46,069 nt of DNA from Paenibacillus glycanilyticus NBRC 16618 (GCF_004000805.1 NZ_BILY01000049.1:1-46069); one strand, 5' to 3'; shown: positions 1 through 8,859, counted from the stretch's first letter. Numbers and translations are program-made. The notes: generated by a model not told the origin, from the letters alone.

Positions 1-110
1 TTTTGAGTCGTTTGGTAACCCCGCCAAGTTCACTCCCTTAACTAACGGTTCACTTGGAATAAGACCCCGCGGATCCTCTATCCAGGTAACTGTTGGCTTT
101 TTTGAGTTGG

Positions 111-133
111 ATAAGACCCTGGCAGGGTCTTAT
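111..133. repeat. Perfect inverted repeat (TTAAG/GGTCC hairpin family)
   Basis: Arms ATAAGACCCT and AGGGTCTTAT (10 bp, perfect) flank a GGC loop. It belongs to a family of short hairpins with a TAAG-type base and a GGTCC-type tip, also found at 201-227 and four times in 15402-15602. A copy with a decayed right arm appears to lie at 149-170. There is no T-run, so it is not a simple terminator. Confidence 0.6.
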
Positions 134-200
134 CGTTTGAAGTGGTATGGTTAAGATCCCTTAGGGACCCTCCCCCCCTATCTAACCAGCTATTTCACTG

Positions 201-227
201 GGTTAAGGTCCCCCAAAGACCTTAACC
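201..227. repeat. Perfect inverted repeat (TTAAG/GGTCC hairpin family)
   Basis: Arms GGTTAAGGTC and GACCTTAACC (10 bp, perfect) enclose a 7-nt loop, CCCCAAA. Arm length, loop length and arm sequence nearly match the hairpin at 15526-15552, more than 15 kb away, which marks it as a dispersed repeat rather than a local accident. Confidence 0.65.
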
Positions 228-308
228 TAGCAACCAGCGGCCACGCCGGAGCGTACGTTGGAATCTCTCCAGTAATATTGGGCTATTCCGCTGCCACGAA
301 GCCTATAT

Positions 309-325
309 GCTGGATTCATTCCAGC
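309..325. repeat. Short inverted repeat
   Basis: GCTGGA (309-314) and TCCAGC (320-325) flank a 5-nt loop. The same GCTGGA/TCCAGC core is the tip of the much longer palindrome at 414-448, so the two look like related hairpins. Confidence 0.5.
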
Positions 326-345
326 GTAATCATCCAAAAGCGAGG

Positions 346-522
346 TTACTGGGCCATATAAGCGAATTTTACTGTACGGAATCCACTGTAGACGAGGCAG
401 CGATACGTTTTACCCACGCTACGCTGGATGAAATCCAGCGTAGCGTGGAATGACCATTCGGCATAGAACATTCTCCGTTCCACTGCAATCCGCCGCAGTC
501 CACTTGCCTCTCTCTTCAACAA
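346..522 (-). CDS. Possible small hypothetical protein (58 aa)
   Basis: I do not recognise this product. An open frame runs from a TTG at 522, preceded by GGGAG six bases upstream, to a stop at 346. The predicted protein is basic with no clear signal peptide or membrane segment. Its middle (around residues 22-33) is encoded by the perfect palindrome at 414-448, and a frame crossing a 16-bp hairpin is an unlikely ordinary gene. It may be a chance frame in a repeat-rich intergenic region. Confidence 0.15.
   Translation of the reverse strand: MLKREASGLRRIAVERRMFYAEWSFHATLDFIQRSVGKTYRCLVYSGFRTVKFAYMAQ
414..448. repeat. Perfect 16-bp palindrome with 3-nt loop
   Basis: The left arm (414-429, beginning CCACGCTACG) is exactly complementary to the right arm (433-448), with loop GAA at 430-432. 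This is the strongest hairpin in the first 650 bases. It has no T-run, lies about 200 bp upstream of the hydrolase gene at 652, and sits among several other inverted repeats. It is likely a REP-like intergenic element, though a structured transcript cannot be excluded. Confidence 0.65.
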
Positions 523-651
523 TCTCAACTCCCTTTAGCAGCCCGCAGGACGGCATCATCTTCCTTTATCTAGCAGGGCTCCTGCTTTAACGAAAGCGAA
601 TGTATGCGAATACATTAATGTATGATCTACGCATAGGAAGGGGTTGTCCCC

Positions 652-1512
652 GTGAAAATTGCCGTTGCTGTCATACATGGGATCGGACAAAGCAGGGAGA
701 ATTTCCATGCCGAGTTGGCCAACAATCTGTGTGCCCAGATGGCTATTGTGAATCCGAGCGTAAAGCTGTATGTGGAAGGCATCTATTGGGGAGATATCGT
801 GAACCGGCTGGAGGAAAGATTATGGAGCCGTATTCGGAGCAAGCCGCTGCGCTGGGCCAAATGGATGCGGTTAAGACCCTTCTTCGTTAACCAGCTGGGT
901 GAAGCCATTGCCTATCAGGCTGTCCCCCGCGACAATGATCCTTCACCCGATGATTATATTTATGACGAGATTCACCGGCGTTTTGCCGTATGTCTGCAGC
1001 GCCTGTCCGATCTCGCGGGACAAGATGCTCCGCTCTGCATTATCTCTCACAGCCTGGGGTCTATCATATCGAGCAACTTTTTCCACGACTTGCAAAATAA
1101 CAAACTGACACCCAAAGTCTCGGAGGTTATCGGAGCAAGCGAGTCCAGGCTGGTGCATGGCGAGACTTTGACTCACTTCTATACGCTTGGCAGCCCGCTT
1201 GCGGTATGGGCCTTGCGCTTTAAGGACTTTGGCGTGCCGATTGCGGTTCCCGCCCCACCGCTTCAAGGACTTGGGATTGGCGAGTGGGTCAACTTCTACG
1301 ACACCGATGATGTCATCGCCTATCCTATCAAGCCATTAAACGAACGCTATAAAAAAGTGGTCACCGCGGATATCGAGGTAGAGTGCCCGGGTCTGCTAAG
1401 CTGGACGCCTTTATCCCACCGCAAATACTTTCAAACGCAAGCCGTCATCGACCGCATTGTTCATTCTCTGAGCACTCTGCAGGTGTATTACGAAGAAGAA
1501 GCCCTGCCATGA
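652..1512 (+). CDS. Alpha/beta-hydrolase (lipase/esterase-like), 286 aa
   Basis: A predicted cytoplasmic serine hydrolase with no signal peptide. The N-terminus has a beta strand followed by HGIGQ (residues 9-13), typical of the oxyanion-hole region of alpha/beta hydrolases. The nucleophile elbow is SHSLGS with Ser134. The segment FYDTDDVIAYP (about 215-225) and His256 in PLSHRKYF are good candidates for the acid and base of the triad. Substrate is unknown; a lipase/esterase role is inferred from the fold only. The start is a GTG with AGGAAGGGG about 8 bases upstream. The terminator stem begins inside the last codons, and the gene seems monocistronic. Confidence 0.8.
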   Translation: MKIAVAVIHGIGQSRENFHAELANNLCAQMAIVNPSVKLYVEGIYWGDIVNRLEERLWSRIRSKPLRWAKWMRLRPFFVNQLGEAIAYQAVPRDNDPSPDDYIYDEIHRRFAVCLQRLSDLAGQDAPLCIISHSLGSIISSNFFHDLQNNKLTPKVSEVIGASESRLVHGETLTHFYTLGSPLAVWALRFKDFGVPIAVPAPPLQGLGIGEWVNFYDTDDVIAYPIKPLNERYKKVVTADIEVECPGLLSWTPLSHRKYFQTQAVIDRIVHSLSTLQVYYEEEALP

Positions 1513-1530
1513 GCGGCAGGGCTTCTTTCC
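1501..1530 (+). terminator. Rho-independent terminator of the hydrolase gene
   Basis: GCCCTGCC (1501-1508) pairs with GGCAGGGC (1515-1522), followed by a T-rich TTCTTTCC. The left arm overlaps the end of the coding sequence and the stop codon lies in the loop, an economical arrangement. Confidence 0.75.
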
Positions 1531-1539
1531 TTTACATAA

Positions 1540-3294
1540 CTAGAGCTTAAACTTGCCTACCGCCGCTTCCAAGCCTGCGCTGCGGCTCTTTAGCTGTTCG
1601 GTTGTGTCGGCAATCCGCTTGGCTGCTTCCAATTGATGCTTCGACATTTGCTCCAGGGTGGCCGAGCTGTCTGCGGTTGTGCGGGAAATCTGAGCGATCT
1701 GCTCAACCGAAGCCGCTACTTCCTCGGAGCCTGCCAGCACCTCTTCAGCCGCTGCCGAGATCTCCTGAATCTGGCTGTTTACATGAATGAACTGATCCAT
1801 CGTCCGGTCAAACAATGCTTCTACCCGGCCCGACAGCTCCGTGCCCTTTACCATCTCGACACTGCCCGCCTGCATTCTCGCGCCGATGTGAACGGACTCC
1901 TGTCCAATCTGTTCGAGTAAAGATGTTACCTGAGATGCCGAGATAGCCGACGCTTCGGCCAGCTTGCGCACCTCTCCGGCTACAATGGCGAACCCCGAAC
2001 CATGCTCCCCTGCGCGGGCCGCCTCTATGGAAGCGTTCAGCGCAAGCAGCTTCGTCTGGTCCGAGATGCTCGTAATCGACTGAAGCACCGGCTCAATCTG
2101 CTGCATATAGGTATGCAGTTGCTCTACTGAATCTGCCGTTTGCTTGGCTACCAAGGCCATCAGCTCGACCTGCTGCCGCAACCCGTGAATGGATTCCCTT
2201 CCGTGCTCGGCCGATTCCAGCGCTTCATGCGATACGCTTGATACCTGCATGGAAGCCTCGGATACGCGCTGGATCGCCTGCGTGATATCCTCCATCGAGC
2301 TGGCGCTTTCTTCCGCTCCAACCCGTTGATGACGCGCGCCATCGGCCATCGTCGCTACAGAATACTCGAGCTTTTCGTTCATCGCTACCATCTGTGCCGC
2401 TTCGGTGCCGAACTGCTCTGTCGAATGAACGATGCTTTGCGTAGTCAAAGCCATGTCGCGGACAACATCCTCAAGCGTAACGCCAAGCCGCGCGATCATC
2501 TGCGTCATGGCCGAATAGACTTTCCCAATCTCGTCCTTCGACTTCACTTTCGTTACCTGAAGCTGCTGCCTTGCCTCCGCAAGATTGCCTTGGGCGATCG
2601 CTTCGGCTCCTTTTACGATAACCCCGAGCGGTCTAAGCGTACGTGCCAGGAAGAAGGCAATAAACAGGAACACGAGTAGAGTGAGCACTCCCATAATGAT
2701 AAAAAGCGGCACGCTGTCCCCGATAACGTCCTTATAGATCGTTTTCGATACCGATACGTCGGTATCGATGCCAAGCACGCCGATCATCTTACCGCCCGCA
2801 TCGCGCAAAGGTGCGTACGAGGAAATATAATCTCCGTACTCCTCATTGCGGATGATGCCGGATTTGGCCGTTTCCCCGTTATTCAGCTTCCCGATAGCGT
2901 CCGATGGAATATCCGTTACCTCGCCAATCGGCGAAGCGGAGTCCGAATCCTTCGGCTGCCCATCGATTAGCAGAATCGGTTCACCCTTATCGTTAATCTG
3001 CACCGTATAGACGTACATCGCCCCGATACGTTCCCGGTACTCATTCATCTGCTCCCGGATCGACCAGTACAGATCATTCTCCTTCTGGTCCTTCAAAAAA
3101 TCCGCATAAGCGCTTACATCAAACTGCCCGGCATAAGCCTCCGCCATATGAATATTGAAATTGCCGATCGCTTCCTCGCTTGCCTTTTTCGTATTCTGGA
3201 CCTGAATGTAGATCAAGGCAGATGACAGAAGAACGAGAATCGCCAATATCATCACTGCTAACTTCAGTATCAACCGGCTCCGAAACATATACAT
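1540..3294 (-). CDS. Methyl-accepting chemotaxis protein, 584 aa
   Basis: A transmembrane chemoreceptor signalling to CheA/CheW. From the chosen start there is a short cytoplasmic N-terminus and a first membrane helix (about residues 6-28). An extracellular Cache-like sensor of roughly 170 residues follows, then a second membrane helix, a HAMP domain and a long signalling coiled coil. The hairpin tip signature LLALNASIEAARAGEHGSGF and the following AIVAGEVRKLAE are diagnostic for the family. The ligand cannot be read from the sequence. The start is the ATG at 3294 with AAGGGG about 10 bases upstream; a longer in-frame form from 3381 lacks a ribosome site. It converges on the hydrolase gene, with only 27 bp between them. 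Confidence 0.95.
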   Translation of the reverse strand: MYMFRSRLILKLAVMILAILVLLSSALIYIQVQNTKKASEEAIGNFNIHMAEAYAGQFDVSAYADFLKDQKENDLYWSIREQMNEYRERIGAMYVYTVQINDKGEPILLIDGQPKDSDSASPIGEVTDIPSDAIGKLNNGETAKSGIIRNEEYGDYISSYAPLRDAGGKMIGVLGIDTDVSVSKTIYKDVIGDSVPLFIIMGVLTLLVFLFIAFFLARTLRPLGVIVKGAEAIAQGNLAEARQQLQVTKVKSKDEIGKVYSAMTQMIARLGVTLEDVVRDMALTTQSIVHSTEQFGTEAAQMVAMNEKLEYSVATMADGARHQRVGAEESASSMEDITQAIQRVSEASMQVSSVSHEALESAEHGRESIHGLRQQVELMALVAKQTADSVEQLHTYMQQIEPVLQSITSISDQTKLLALNASIEAARAGEHGSGFAIVAGEVRKLAEASAISASQVTSLLEQIGQESVHIGARMQAGSVEMVKGTELSGRVEALFDRTMDQFIHVNSQIQEISAAAEEVLAGSEEVAASVEQIAQISRTTADSSATLEQMSKHQLEAAKRIADTTEQLKSRSAGLEAAVGKFKL

Positions 3295-3400
3295 GCTGTC
3301 TTTACCCCTTCGACTAGTTATTCCAATTAACATCCTACAAATTTCCCTATTTTTCCTTAGGTTTCGACATAACCCTGGCATTTTCCTCCATTAGGCGAAA

Positions 3401-3436
3401 ACAAAAACACCTTTAACCGTGAAGGTTAAAGGTGTT
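3401..3436 (-). terminator. Rho-independent terminator of the SEC-C gene
   Basis: A perfect 13-bp stem (3406-3418 with 3424-3436; arms AACACCTTTAACC/GGTTAAAGGTGTT) with loop GTGAA. On the minus strand it is followed by a T-rich GTTTTTG tract. It sits 16 bp after the stop of the SEC-C gene. Confidence 0.85.
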
Positions 3437-3451
3437 CTCGCCAGTGCTATA

Positions 3452-4609
3452 CTAAGCGCCGCAGCATTTCTTGTATTTTTTCCCACTTCCGCATGGACAA
3501 GGCTCATTCCGGCCAACCTTGGCCGATCCGGCACGCTGCTGCATCGGCACGACGTTGTTGACAGGAGCCACTCCCGCGCCGGACGAATCCAGTTCGTTAG
3601 GCTTGAAGCCGCCATTCGACCACATCCGGGTATTGTTGTATACGTTGATAACCAGATGAACAACCATCTCCAGCTGCTCTCTTGACGGAATCTCGATTCC
3701 CCTGGCTTCGAAGCCCATCATGATCTCTTCAAGCGGCTTTGCCATGGAGCAGTCGAATTGAATTTCTGAGATAAGATCCTCGACAACGTCTGTTTCCGGA
3801 CACAAATATTGGAGCACATATTTCTCGAGTCCGGCCAATTGAGGCGTCACCTCATAATAGCCATAGTCCGCGTAACGGAGAAACTCTTGTTTGTCCGGGA
3901 TATAGTAAGGCTTGCCGGCAACGCTCGCCAGCAGTTCTTCCAGCTCCTCCTCATTGTCCTCGTCATAATAGTCCGCAAGCAGTCTGTTATCCGCCACATG
4001 CCAGCTCTGCTCCCGTCGGGTCAGCAATTGGCTGATGCGTTCAAACTCTGCCTCATTCAGCTGATCCTCGTTCTGTGCATTGTAGATCTCGATCAATTGA
4101 TCAAACGAGCAAACGCCATATAAATTTGTGGCCGCAAGAATATAGTCGAATACCTGCTGGCAGCGCTCGCGCTCCTTCAGCAAGGCCGGATTCACAACCT
4201 TCGAGTATGTCTCCTTCACTTCTTCGGGCAGTACGTAATACAGCTTGTCCTCCTCGTAGAACGAGTAGACAAGTCCTGCGTTCATCAGAAAAATATAAGC
4301 TCCGGGAACCACAGTATCATCTTGCAGCGATGGAACAACCAGAAGCTTCTGCAGAAGCTCCCACTCCTGGGAGGTAGCCATGAGGAGCGCCATGCTCAAT
4401 TCTTCCGAAGTCATGATCGATGCTTGAACCGCATCCGCAAGCTCCTGCTTCTTCAGCTTGGAGCGTCCTTTGATCTCGTAATTGGCGGCCAGCAGATTCA
4501 GCTTGTCCTTTGTCAGAAGCTGCAAAATCTCCGCAAGCCTGGTTTTAACCTCGCCTTTAATCGCATACTGGATGTTCATCTGCTGCAATTCTTTTATTAA
4601 TTCATCCAA
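3452..4609 (-). CDS. SEC-C metal-binding motif protein, about 385 aa
   Basis: The last 20 residues carry the SEC-C zinc-binding motif (GRNEPCPCGSG then KKCCG) known from the SecA C-terminus and from many otherwise unrelated proteins. The rest is a soluble, largely helical and acidic region that I cannot assign. An N-terminal segment with KLKKQELADAV resembles a SAP/Rho-N-like helix-extension-helix, which might bind nucleic acid. The start is uncertain: TTG at 4609 has AAAGGA and GGTG upstream, while an in-frame TTG at 4687 adds 26 residues but has no ribosome site. Function is unknown; a role with nucleic acid or ribosomes is only a guess from the motif. Confidence 0.75.
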   Translation of the reverse strand: MDELIKELQQMNIQYAIKGEVKTRLAEILQLLTKDKLNLLAANYEIKGRSKLKKQELADAVQASIMTSEELSMALLMATSQEWELLQKLLVVPSLQDDTVVPGAYIFLMNAGLVYSFYEEDKLYYVLPEEVKETYSKVVNPALLKERERCQQVFDYILAATNLYGVCSFDQLIEIYNAQNEDQLNEAEFERISQLLTRREQSWHVADNRLLADYYDEDNEEELEELLASVAGKPYYIPDKQEFLRYADYGYYEVTPQLAGLEKYVLQYLCPETDVVEDLISEIQFDCSMAKPLEEIMMGFEARGIEIPSREQLEMVVHLVINVYNNTRMWSNGGFKPNELDSSGAGVAPVNNVVPMQQRAGSAKVGRNEPCPCGSGKKYKKCCGA

Positions 4610-4711
4610 AACGTTACACCATTCCTTTAATTGTATGATTTCAGAAAACAATCCAAAAATTTCGCTGCCTCTACCATACACGGACAACGGAATAATTTCA
4701 AATGAGGCTAT

Positions 4712-4738
4712 AAAAAGGGGATGCCTAAAGGCATCCCT
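4712..4738 (-). terminator. Rho-independent terminator of the GH3 gene
   Basis: GGGATGCC (4718-4725) and GGCATCCC (4730-4737) form a perfect 8-bp stem with a TAAA loop. On the minus strand it is followed by CTTTTTATA. It lies about 20 bp after the stop of the GH3 gene. Confidence 0.85.
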
Positions 4739-4756
4739 CTCGCATACGCATGGTCG

Positions 4757-7534
4757 TTATTCCTGTACGAACTCAATCCAGTCAATCTGCATGCCCGGCT
4801 TCACGAAATCCAGCTTAAGCTCATACAAGCCTGCCCGAAGCTCCACCTTCACCAGCCTCTGGCGGATCCAGGCGCTTTCCGTGCCGTTCGTCTGAACGGT
4901 GGTCATCAGCTTGCCGTTAATCAGCACGTTGCATGCGCTTTGCGCCCATGCGAACTCGGTCGACATCAAATGTACCGTAATCCGGTATACGCCGCTTTGC
5001 TCGACCTTCATCACAGCCGGCTCTCCCGCCGTAAACGCCACCTGGGCACGGTCGGTCAGCGACTGCGCTTGCGGCGCGGACAGCTCCGCGTCCGGCTCAA
5101 ACCGCTCTGCCTTCTCTTCCGTCACCAGCTCTCTCCCGAATACCGGCGCTTTCATAATAAAATCGCAAATGTTCATGGCGCTGCGCTGCAGCTCGCCGCG
5201 AGTTAACGTTCCGTTCTCCAGCGATTCCAGCGTATTGTCTCCCCATACATTGGATTCCGCGCCGTAGTTAGACACCACCATGTACAGATCGTTCTGGGAA
5301 CGAACCATCCAGTTCGTGAACTTTCGGTCAGCCTGGCCGCCCTCTGTGACATCATTCATAACCGCCCACCAGTCGGTCATAACGATCCCTTTAAAGCCCC
5401 ATTCGCCGCGAAGAATCGTTGTGTTCAAATCATAGTTCGAGGCCGCCCAATGGCCGTTAATCGGATTGTAGGAGGTCATGATCGAATTGGCTCCGCCCTC
5501 TTTGACCGCAATCTCGAACCCTTTCAGATAAATCTCGCGAAGCGCGCGCTCCGATACAACTGCGTTCACGCGGTGACGGTATTGCTCCTGATTGTTGCAG
5601 GCAAAATGCTTCAGCGTCGCATTCGAGCCGCCCTTCATAATACCGCGCGTGCATGCTGCCGCAAAAGCCCCGGATACCAGCGGGTCCTCAGAGAAATATT
5701 CGAAGTTGCGGCCGTTGAGCGGGCTGCGGCGGATATTAAGGCCAGGTCCAAGGAGGGCATCAATATCGTTGCTGAGCAGCTCCCGCCCTTCCAGCACATA
5801 CAGCTCCTCCACAAGCCCCGTATTCCATGTCGCTGCAAGCAGGGTACCGATGGCTACCTGCGTAGCTTTATGGCCGCTGTCCATACGGATACCCGATGGA
5901 CCGTCCGCCGTACAGGCAACCGGAATGCCGAAGCCAAGCAGATTTTCGCTCACCCCGCCAAAAGCCGACGCCGTACCCGACGTCACCTTCGGGCTGGACA
6001 TGCCTTCACCCCGGACAATAGCAGCCAGATCTTCATCGTTCAGCTGCGCGATGAAGGACTCCATGCTTGCTTTACCGCTCGCTACATCCTGCAGTTTGTA
6101 GCCTTGATCGCCCGTCTGCGCGAGGCTGGCCGGCAGGTTGTTCTCGATTCGCTCCGCAAGCGAAATCTTGCGAACCGGCACTTCCGCGGAAGTCAGCTCG
6201 TACGTGCCGTCTTCCTTGCGGGCGCCCGGCTTCAATCGCGAGAAGCTGACCGTTGGAGCCATTGCTTCCGCAAGCTGCTCGACCACTCGAAGGGCTTCTA
6301 CGATATAGCCTTCTTGCCCGTCTACGGCTGCCGCCGAGACATTCCGGACGCTATTTCCTGCATAAATGCGGTACGTCCCCGCTTCCAGCACGTATGCGGA
6401 AGGATGACCCGTCACGCCTGCATCATCGTAAGAGGCCATCGCATCAACCGGGAAGCTTAACGTAAGCCGCTGCGATTCGCCAGGTTGAAGCTCCTTGGTC
6501 TTGGCGAATGCCGCCAGTGCTTTTGCAGGCTTGCCCAGCTGGCCTTGCGGCGCTTCATAGTAGACCTGCACCGTTTCTTTACCCGAGTAAACCGAACCGG
6601 TATTGGTCACCGTAACGCCAAGCTCGATATATTCCTTTCCGTCTTTGACCGCAAGCTTTGCCTGCTCCGTCACGCTGGCGAAGGTTGCGTAAGACAAGCC
6701 ATAACCAAATTCGAACTGAACCTTCTGTGGCGCAAACGTCTCGAAGTAGCGGTAGCCGACATAAATATCTTCCTCGTACAAGTTGTTGAGCTCATTGCCA
6801 TAGTTGCGGGTCGACGGATAATCGTCAATCGAATAAGCAATCGTATCCGTTAATTTGCCGCTAGGCGTTACGTCTCCAACCAGCACGTCGGCAATCGCGT
6901 TGCCGCCCTCCATACCGCCTTGCCATGCGTAGATAACGGATGGAATCGATTTCATTTCCTCTCTGTTTAACCAGCTCATATCGATTATATTGGATACGTT
7001 CAGCACAACGGCCGTTTGCTCGAACTGCGCCGTAACGGCTTGCAGCATAGCGATCTCTTCATCCGTCAGCAGATAGCTGCCCGGCTTTGCCGCATTATCC
7101 TGATCCTCGCCTGCCGTGCGTCCAATAACAACAATCGCCTTGTCCGATTGGGTTCTAGCCTGCGATACAAGCTCTGCCGATAGCGGCATTTCCTTCTGAT
7201 GCCAAGGCTCCGCCGCCCAGCCGCCTCCGCCGTTATCGAAAGGATTTTGCTCAATCCATTTCTCATAAACGGCTGCCAGCTCTTCGTTAACCTTAACGTT
7301 CTTCTTGCTTCGCATGCCGTCCAGCAGATTTGTCGTATGGGTTACGTTTACGCTGCCGCCCGACCCTGTCCCACTGCGGTAGTAATTCACTTGCGTCCGG
7401 CCAAAGATTGCAACCCTTTCCCCGCTTCGAACCGGGAGCACTTGTCCGTCGTTCTTAAGCAAAACGGCGCCTTCCGCCGCAACCTTCCTGCTGAACGCCG
7501 CAAAACCTTCTAATGGAATGCCATGTGTATTCAT
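4757..7534 (-). CDS. GH3 beta-glycosidase with inverted domain order and C-terminal CBM-like domain, 925 aa
   Basis: A glycoside hydrolase family 3 enzyme, probably a cytoplasmic beta-glucosidase or beta-xylosidase since no signal peptide is seen. The (alpha/beta)6 sandwich domain comes first (VLLKNDGQVLP near residue 25; KLTDTIAYSIDDYPSTRNYGN near 245) with a fibronectin-III-like domain after it. The TIM barrel is second (about residues 520-800). It includes GPGLNIRRSPLNGRNFEYFSEDP, KHFACNNQE and the nucleophile Asp721 in MTDWWA. The last 110 or so residues resemble a CBM6/35-like beta sandwich. This permuted order is known for some GH3 enzymes, for example from Ruminococcus and Butyrivibrio. 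The start ATG has TAGGAG 9 bases upstream. The gene is divergent from the HD-domain gene at 7759 across an AT-rich 224-bp gap. Confidence 0.93.
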   Translation of the reverse strand: MNTHGIPLEGFAAFSRKVAAEGAVLLKNDGQVLPVRSGERVAIFGRTQVNYYRSGTGSGGSVNVTHTTNLLDGMRSKKNVKVNEELAAVYEKWIEQNPFDNGGGGWAAEPWHQKEMPLSAELVSQARTQSDKAIVVIGRTAGEDQDNAAKPGSYLLTDEEIAMLQAVTAQFEQTAVVLNVSNIIDMSWLNREEMKSIPSVIYAWQGGMEGGNAIADVLVGDVTPSGKLTDTIAYSIDDYPSTRNYGNELNNLYEEDIYVGYRYFETFAPQKVQFEFGYGLSYATFASVTEQAKLAVKDGKEYIELGVTVTNTGSVYSGKETVQVYYEAPQGQLGKPAKALAAFAKTKELQPGESQRLTLSFPVDAMASYDDAGVTGHPSAYVLEAGTYRIYAGNSVRNVSAAAVDGQEGYIVEALRVVEQLAEAMAPTVSFSRLKPGARKEDGTYELTSAEVPVRKISLAERIENNLPASLAQTGDQGYKLQDVASGKASMESFIAQLNDEDLAAIVRGEGMSSPKVTSGTASAFGGVSENLLGFGIPVACTADGPSGIRMDSGHKATQVAIGTLLAATWNTGLVEELYVLEGRELLSNDIDALLGPGLNIRRSPLNGRNFEYFSEDPLVSGAFAAACTRGIMKGGSNATLKHFACNNQEQYRHRVNAVVSERALREIYLKGFEIAVKEGGANSIMTSYNPINGHWAASNYDLNTTILRGEWGFKGIVMTDWWAVMNDVTEGGQADRKFTNWMVRSQNDLYMVVSNYGAESNVWGDNTLESLENGTLTRGELQRSAMNICDFIMKAPVFGRELVTEEKAERFEPDAELSAPQAQSLTDRAQVAFTAGEPAVMKVEQSGVYRITVHLMSTEFAWAQSACNVLINGKLMTTVQTNGTESAWIRQRLVKVELRAGLYELKLDFVKPGMQIDWIEFVQE

Positions 7535-7758
7535 AATGTTATCTCCTAATCAGTTTCTACATGCACTAACTATTATCATAACAAATTCTATATCGCGAAA
7601 ACATAATAAACATTCAACTTTTTTCCTATATTAATTGTACAAATGCAATTTAAACATTAATTCCCAAATATCGTTAACGGTCCAATAACAATTGGGATAT
7701 ATACTGGAGCCATGCAGCAGAATATAAACTACCTTATTCCAAGAAAGGAATTCAGCTT

Positions 7759-8388
7759 ATGGGAATTCATACGTACTTTCACTCGTTAACCGACCTCGAG
7801 AGGATTATTCGCTGCCCGGGGAAATTTAAATTTCAGGCGCATAGCGTGGCCGAGCATTCCTGGAAGGTCGTTCAATACGCGAAGACTTTGGCGGATATTG
7901 AAGAAATGAACGGAGTCGCCGTGGATTGGAAGAAGCTCTATGAAATTACGAGCAGCCATGACTATGGCGAAATTTTCATCGGTGACATTAAGACCCCCGT
8001 TAAGCATTACTCCATGGAGCTGCGCTCGATGCTGCTGCAGGTGGAGGAAGGCATGGTCGCGCATTTTATCGACGATCATATTCCGGAGGAGTTCAAACCA
8101 ACTTTCCGCAGACAGCTGCGCGAAGGGAAGGACCAGTCCGTGGAGGGCCAGATCCTCGAAGTGGCGGATAAGCTGGATCAGATCTACGAAGCTTTTATCG
8201 AGCTGCAGCTGGGCAACACGGAAAAAGAATTTATCGTCATGTACCGGTCAGCCCTGATCAAAATCAAAGAAATCAAGCTCCATTGCGTCGATTACTTCCT
8301 CACGCATATACTCCCCGACCTTGTCGCGCAAGGCGTGAAATCCCCGATTGATATCGAACGGATTACGAAAGAGGCTTTAGCCGAGTAA
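7759..8388 (+). CDS. HD-domain phosphohydrolase, YfbR-like, 209 aa
   Basis: A metal-dependent HD-superfamily phosphohydrolase. The histidine of HSVAEHSW (about residue 33) and the HD pair in SSHDYGEIFIGDIKTP (about residues 71-72) form the metal site pattern seen in YfbR-type 5'-deoxynucleotidases. Length and motif spacing fit that group. The actual substrate (a nucleotide or another phosphoester) is inferred from the family only. The start ATG has AAAGGA about 9 bases upstream. The gene is monocistronic and ends at its own terminator. Confidence 0.85.
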   Translation: MGIHTYFHSLTDLERIIRCPGKFKFQAHSVAEHSWKVVQYAKTLADIEEMNGVAVDWKKLYEITSSHDYGEIFIGDIKTPVKHYSMELRSMLLQVEEGMVAHFIDDHIPEEFKPTFRRQLREGKDQSVEGQILEVADKLDQIYEAFIELQLGNTEKEFIVMYRSALIKIKEIKLHCVDYFLTHILPDLVAQGVKSPIDIERITKEALAE

Positions 8389-8414
8389 TCTCCTCTCTCT
8401 TTATCCAAACGCAC

Positions 8415-8445
8415 AAAAGCCAGCCTCTTGCGGCTGGCTTTTTAT
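8415..8445 (+). terminator. Rho-independent terminator of the HD-domain gene
   Basis: AAAAGCCAGCC (8415-8425) pairs with GGCTGGCTTTT (8432-8442) around a 6-nt loop and runs into a T tract. Confidence 0.9.
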
Positions 8446-8568
8446 AGTTTGTTCCAACATCCTTCATGGCCGGCGTGATGAGCATGGAGCGGCTAGAACC
8501 CGGCTGGCCCGGCCGCAGTCGATATAGTATCATAAAGGCAACGTTGGACAACCGAAAGGAGAAGCTTT

Positions 8569-8847
8569 ATGTGCCGAAATATTAAGACGCTGTATAATTT
8601 CGATCCACCGGCATCCGATGAGGAAATTCAGGCGGCAGCGCTCCAGTTCGTCCGCAAATTATCCGGATTCAACACGCCGTCTAAGGCGAATGAGGAAGTG
8701 TTCCATCTAGCGATCGAGGAGGTCGCGGAGGCGGCGCGCAAGCTGCTCGGCTCGCTGGTCACGAATGCCGAGCCGCGCAACCGCGAGGTCGAAATCGAAC
8801 GCGCGCGGATTCGAAACGCGAAGCGCTTTGGCAACGGTTCCGAGTAA
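8569..8847 (+). CDS. DUF2277 family protein, 92 aa
   Basis: A small soluble conserved protein of unknown function. It opens with MCRNIKTLYNFDPPAS and contains QFVRKLSGF, KANEEVF and REVEIERARIRNAKRFG, which match the DUF2277 family as I know it along its whole length. The family is found in many bacteria without a described role. The start ATG is preceded by AAAGGAG at good spacing. No operon partner is visible; a structured element follows directly. Confidence 0.9.
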   Translation: MCRNIKTLYNFDPPASDEEIQAAALQFVRKLSGFNTPSKANEEVFHLAIEEVAEAARKLLGSLVTNAEPRNREVEIERARIRNAKRFGNGSE

Positions 8848-8859
8848 ATGCGCACTGAA

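Noticed and set aside
111..227. Intrinsic terminators for an upstream gene
   Set aside because: The stems are strong but no T-run follows on either strand, and several similar stems occur in series.
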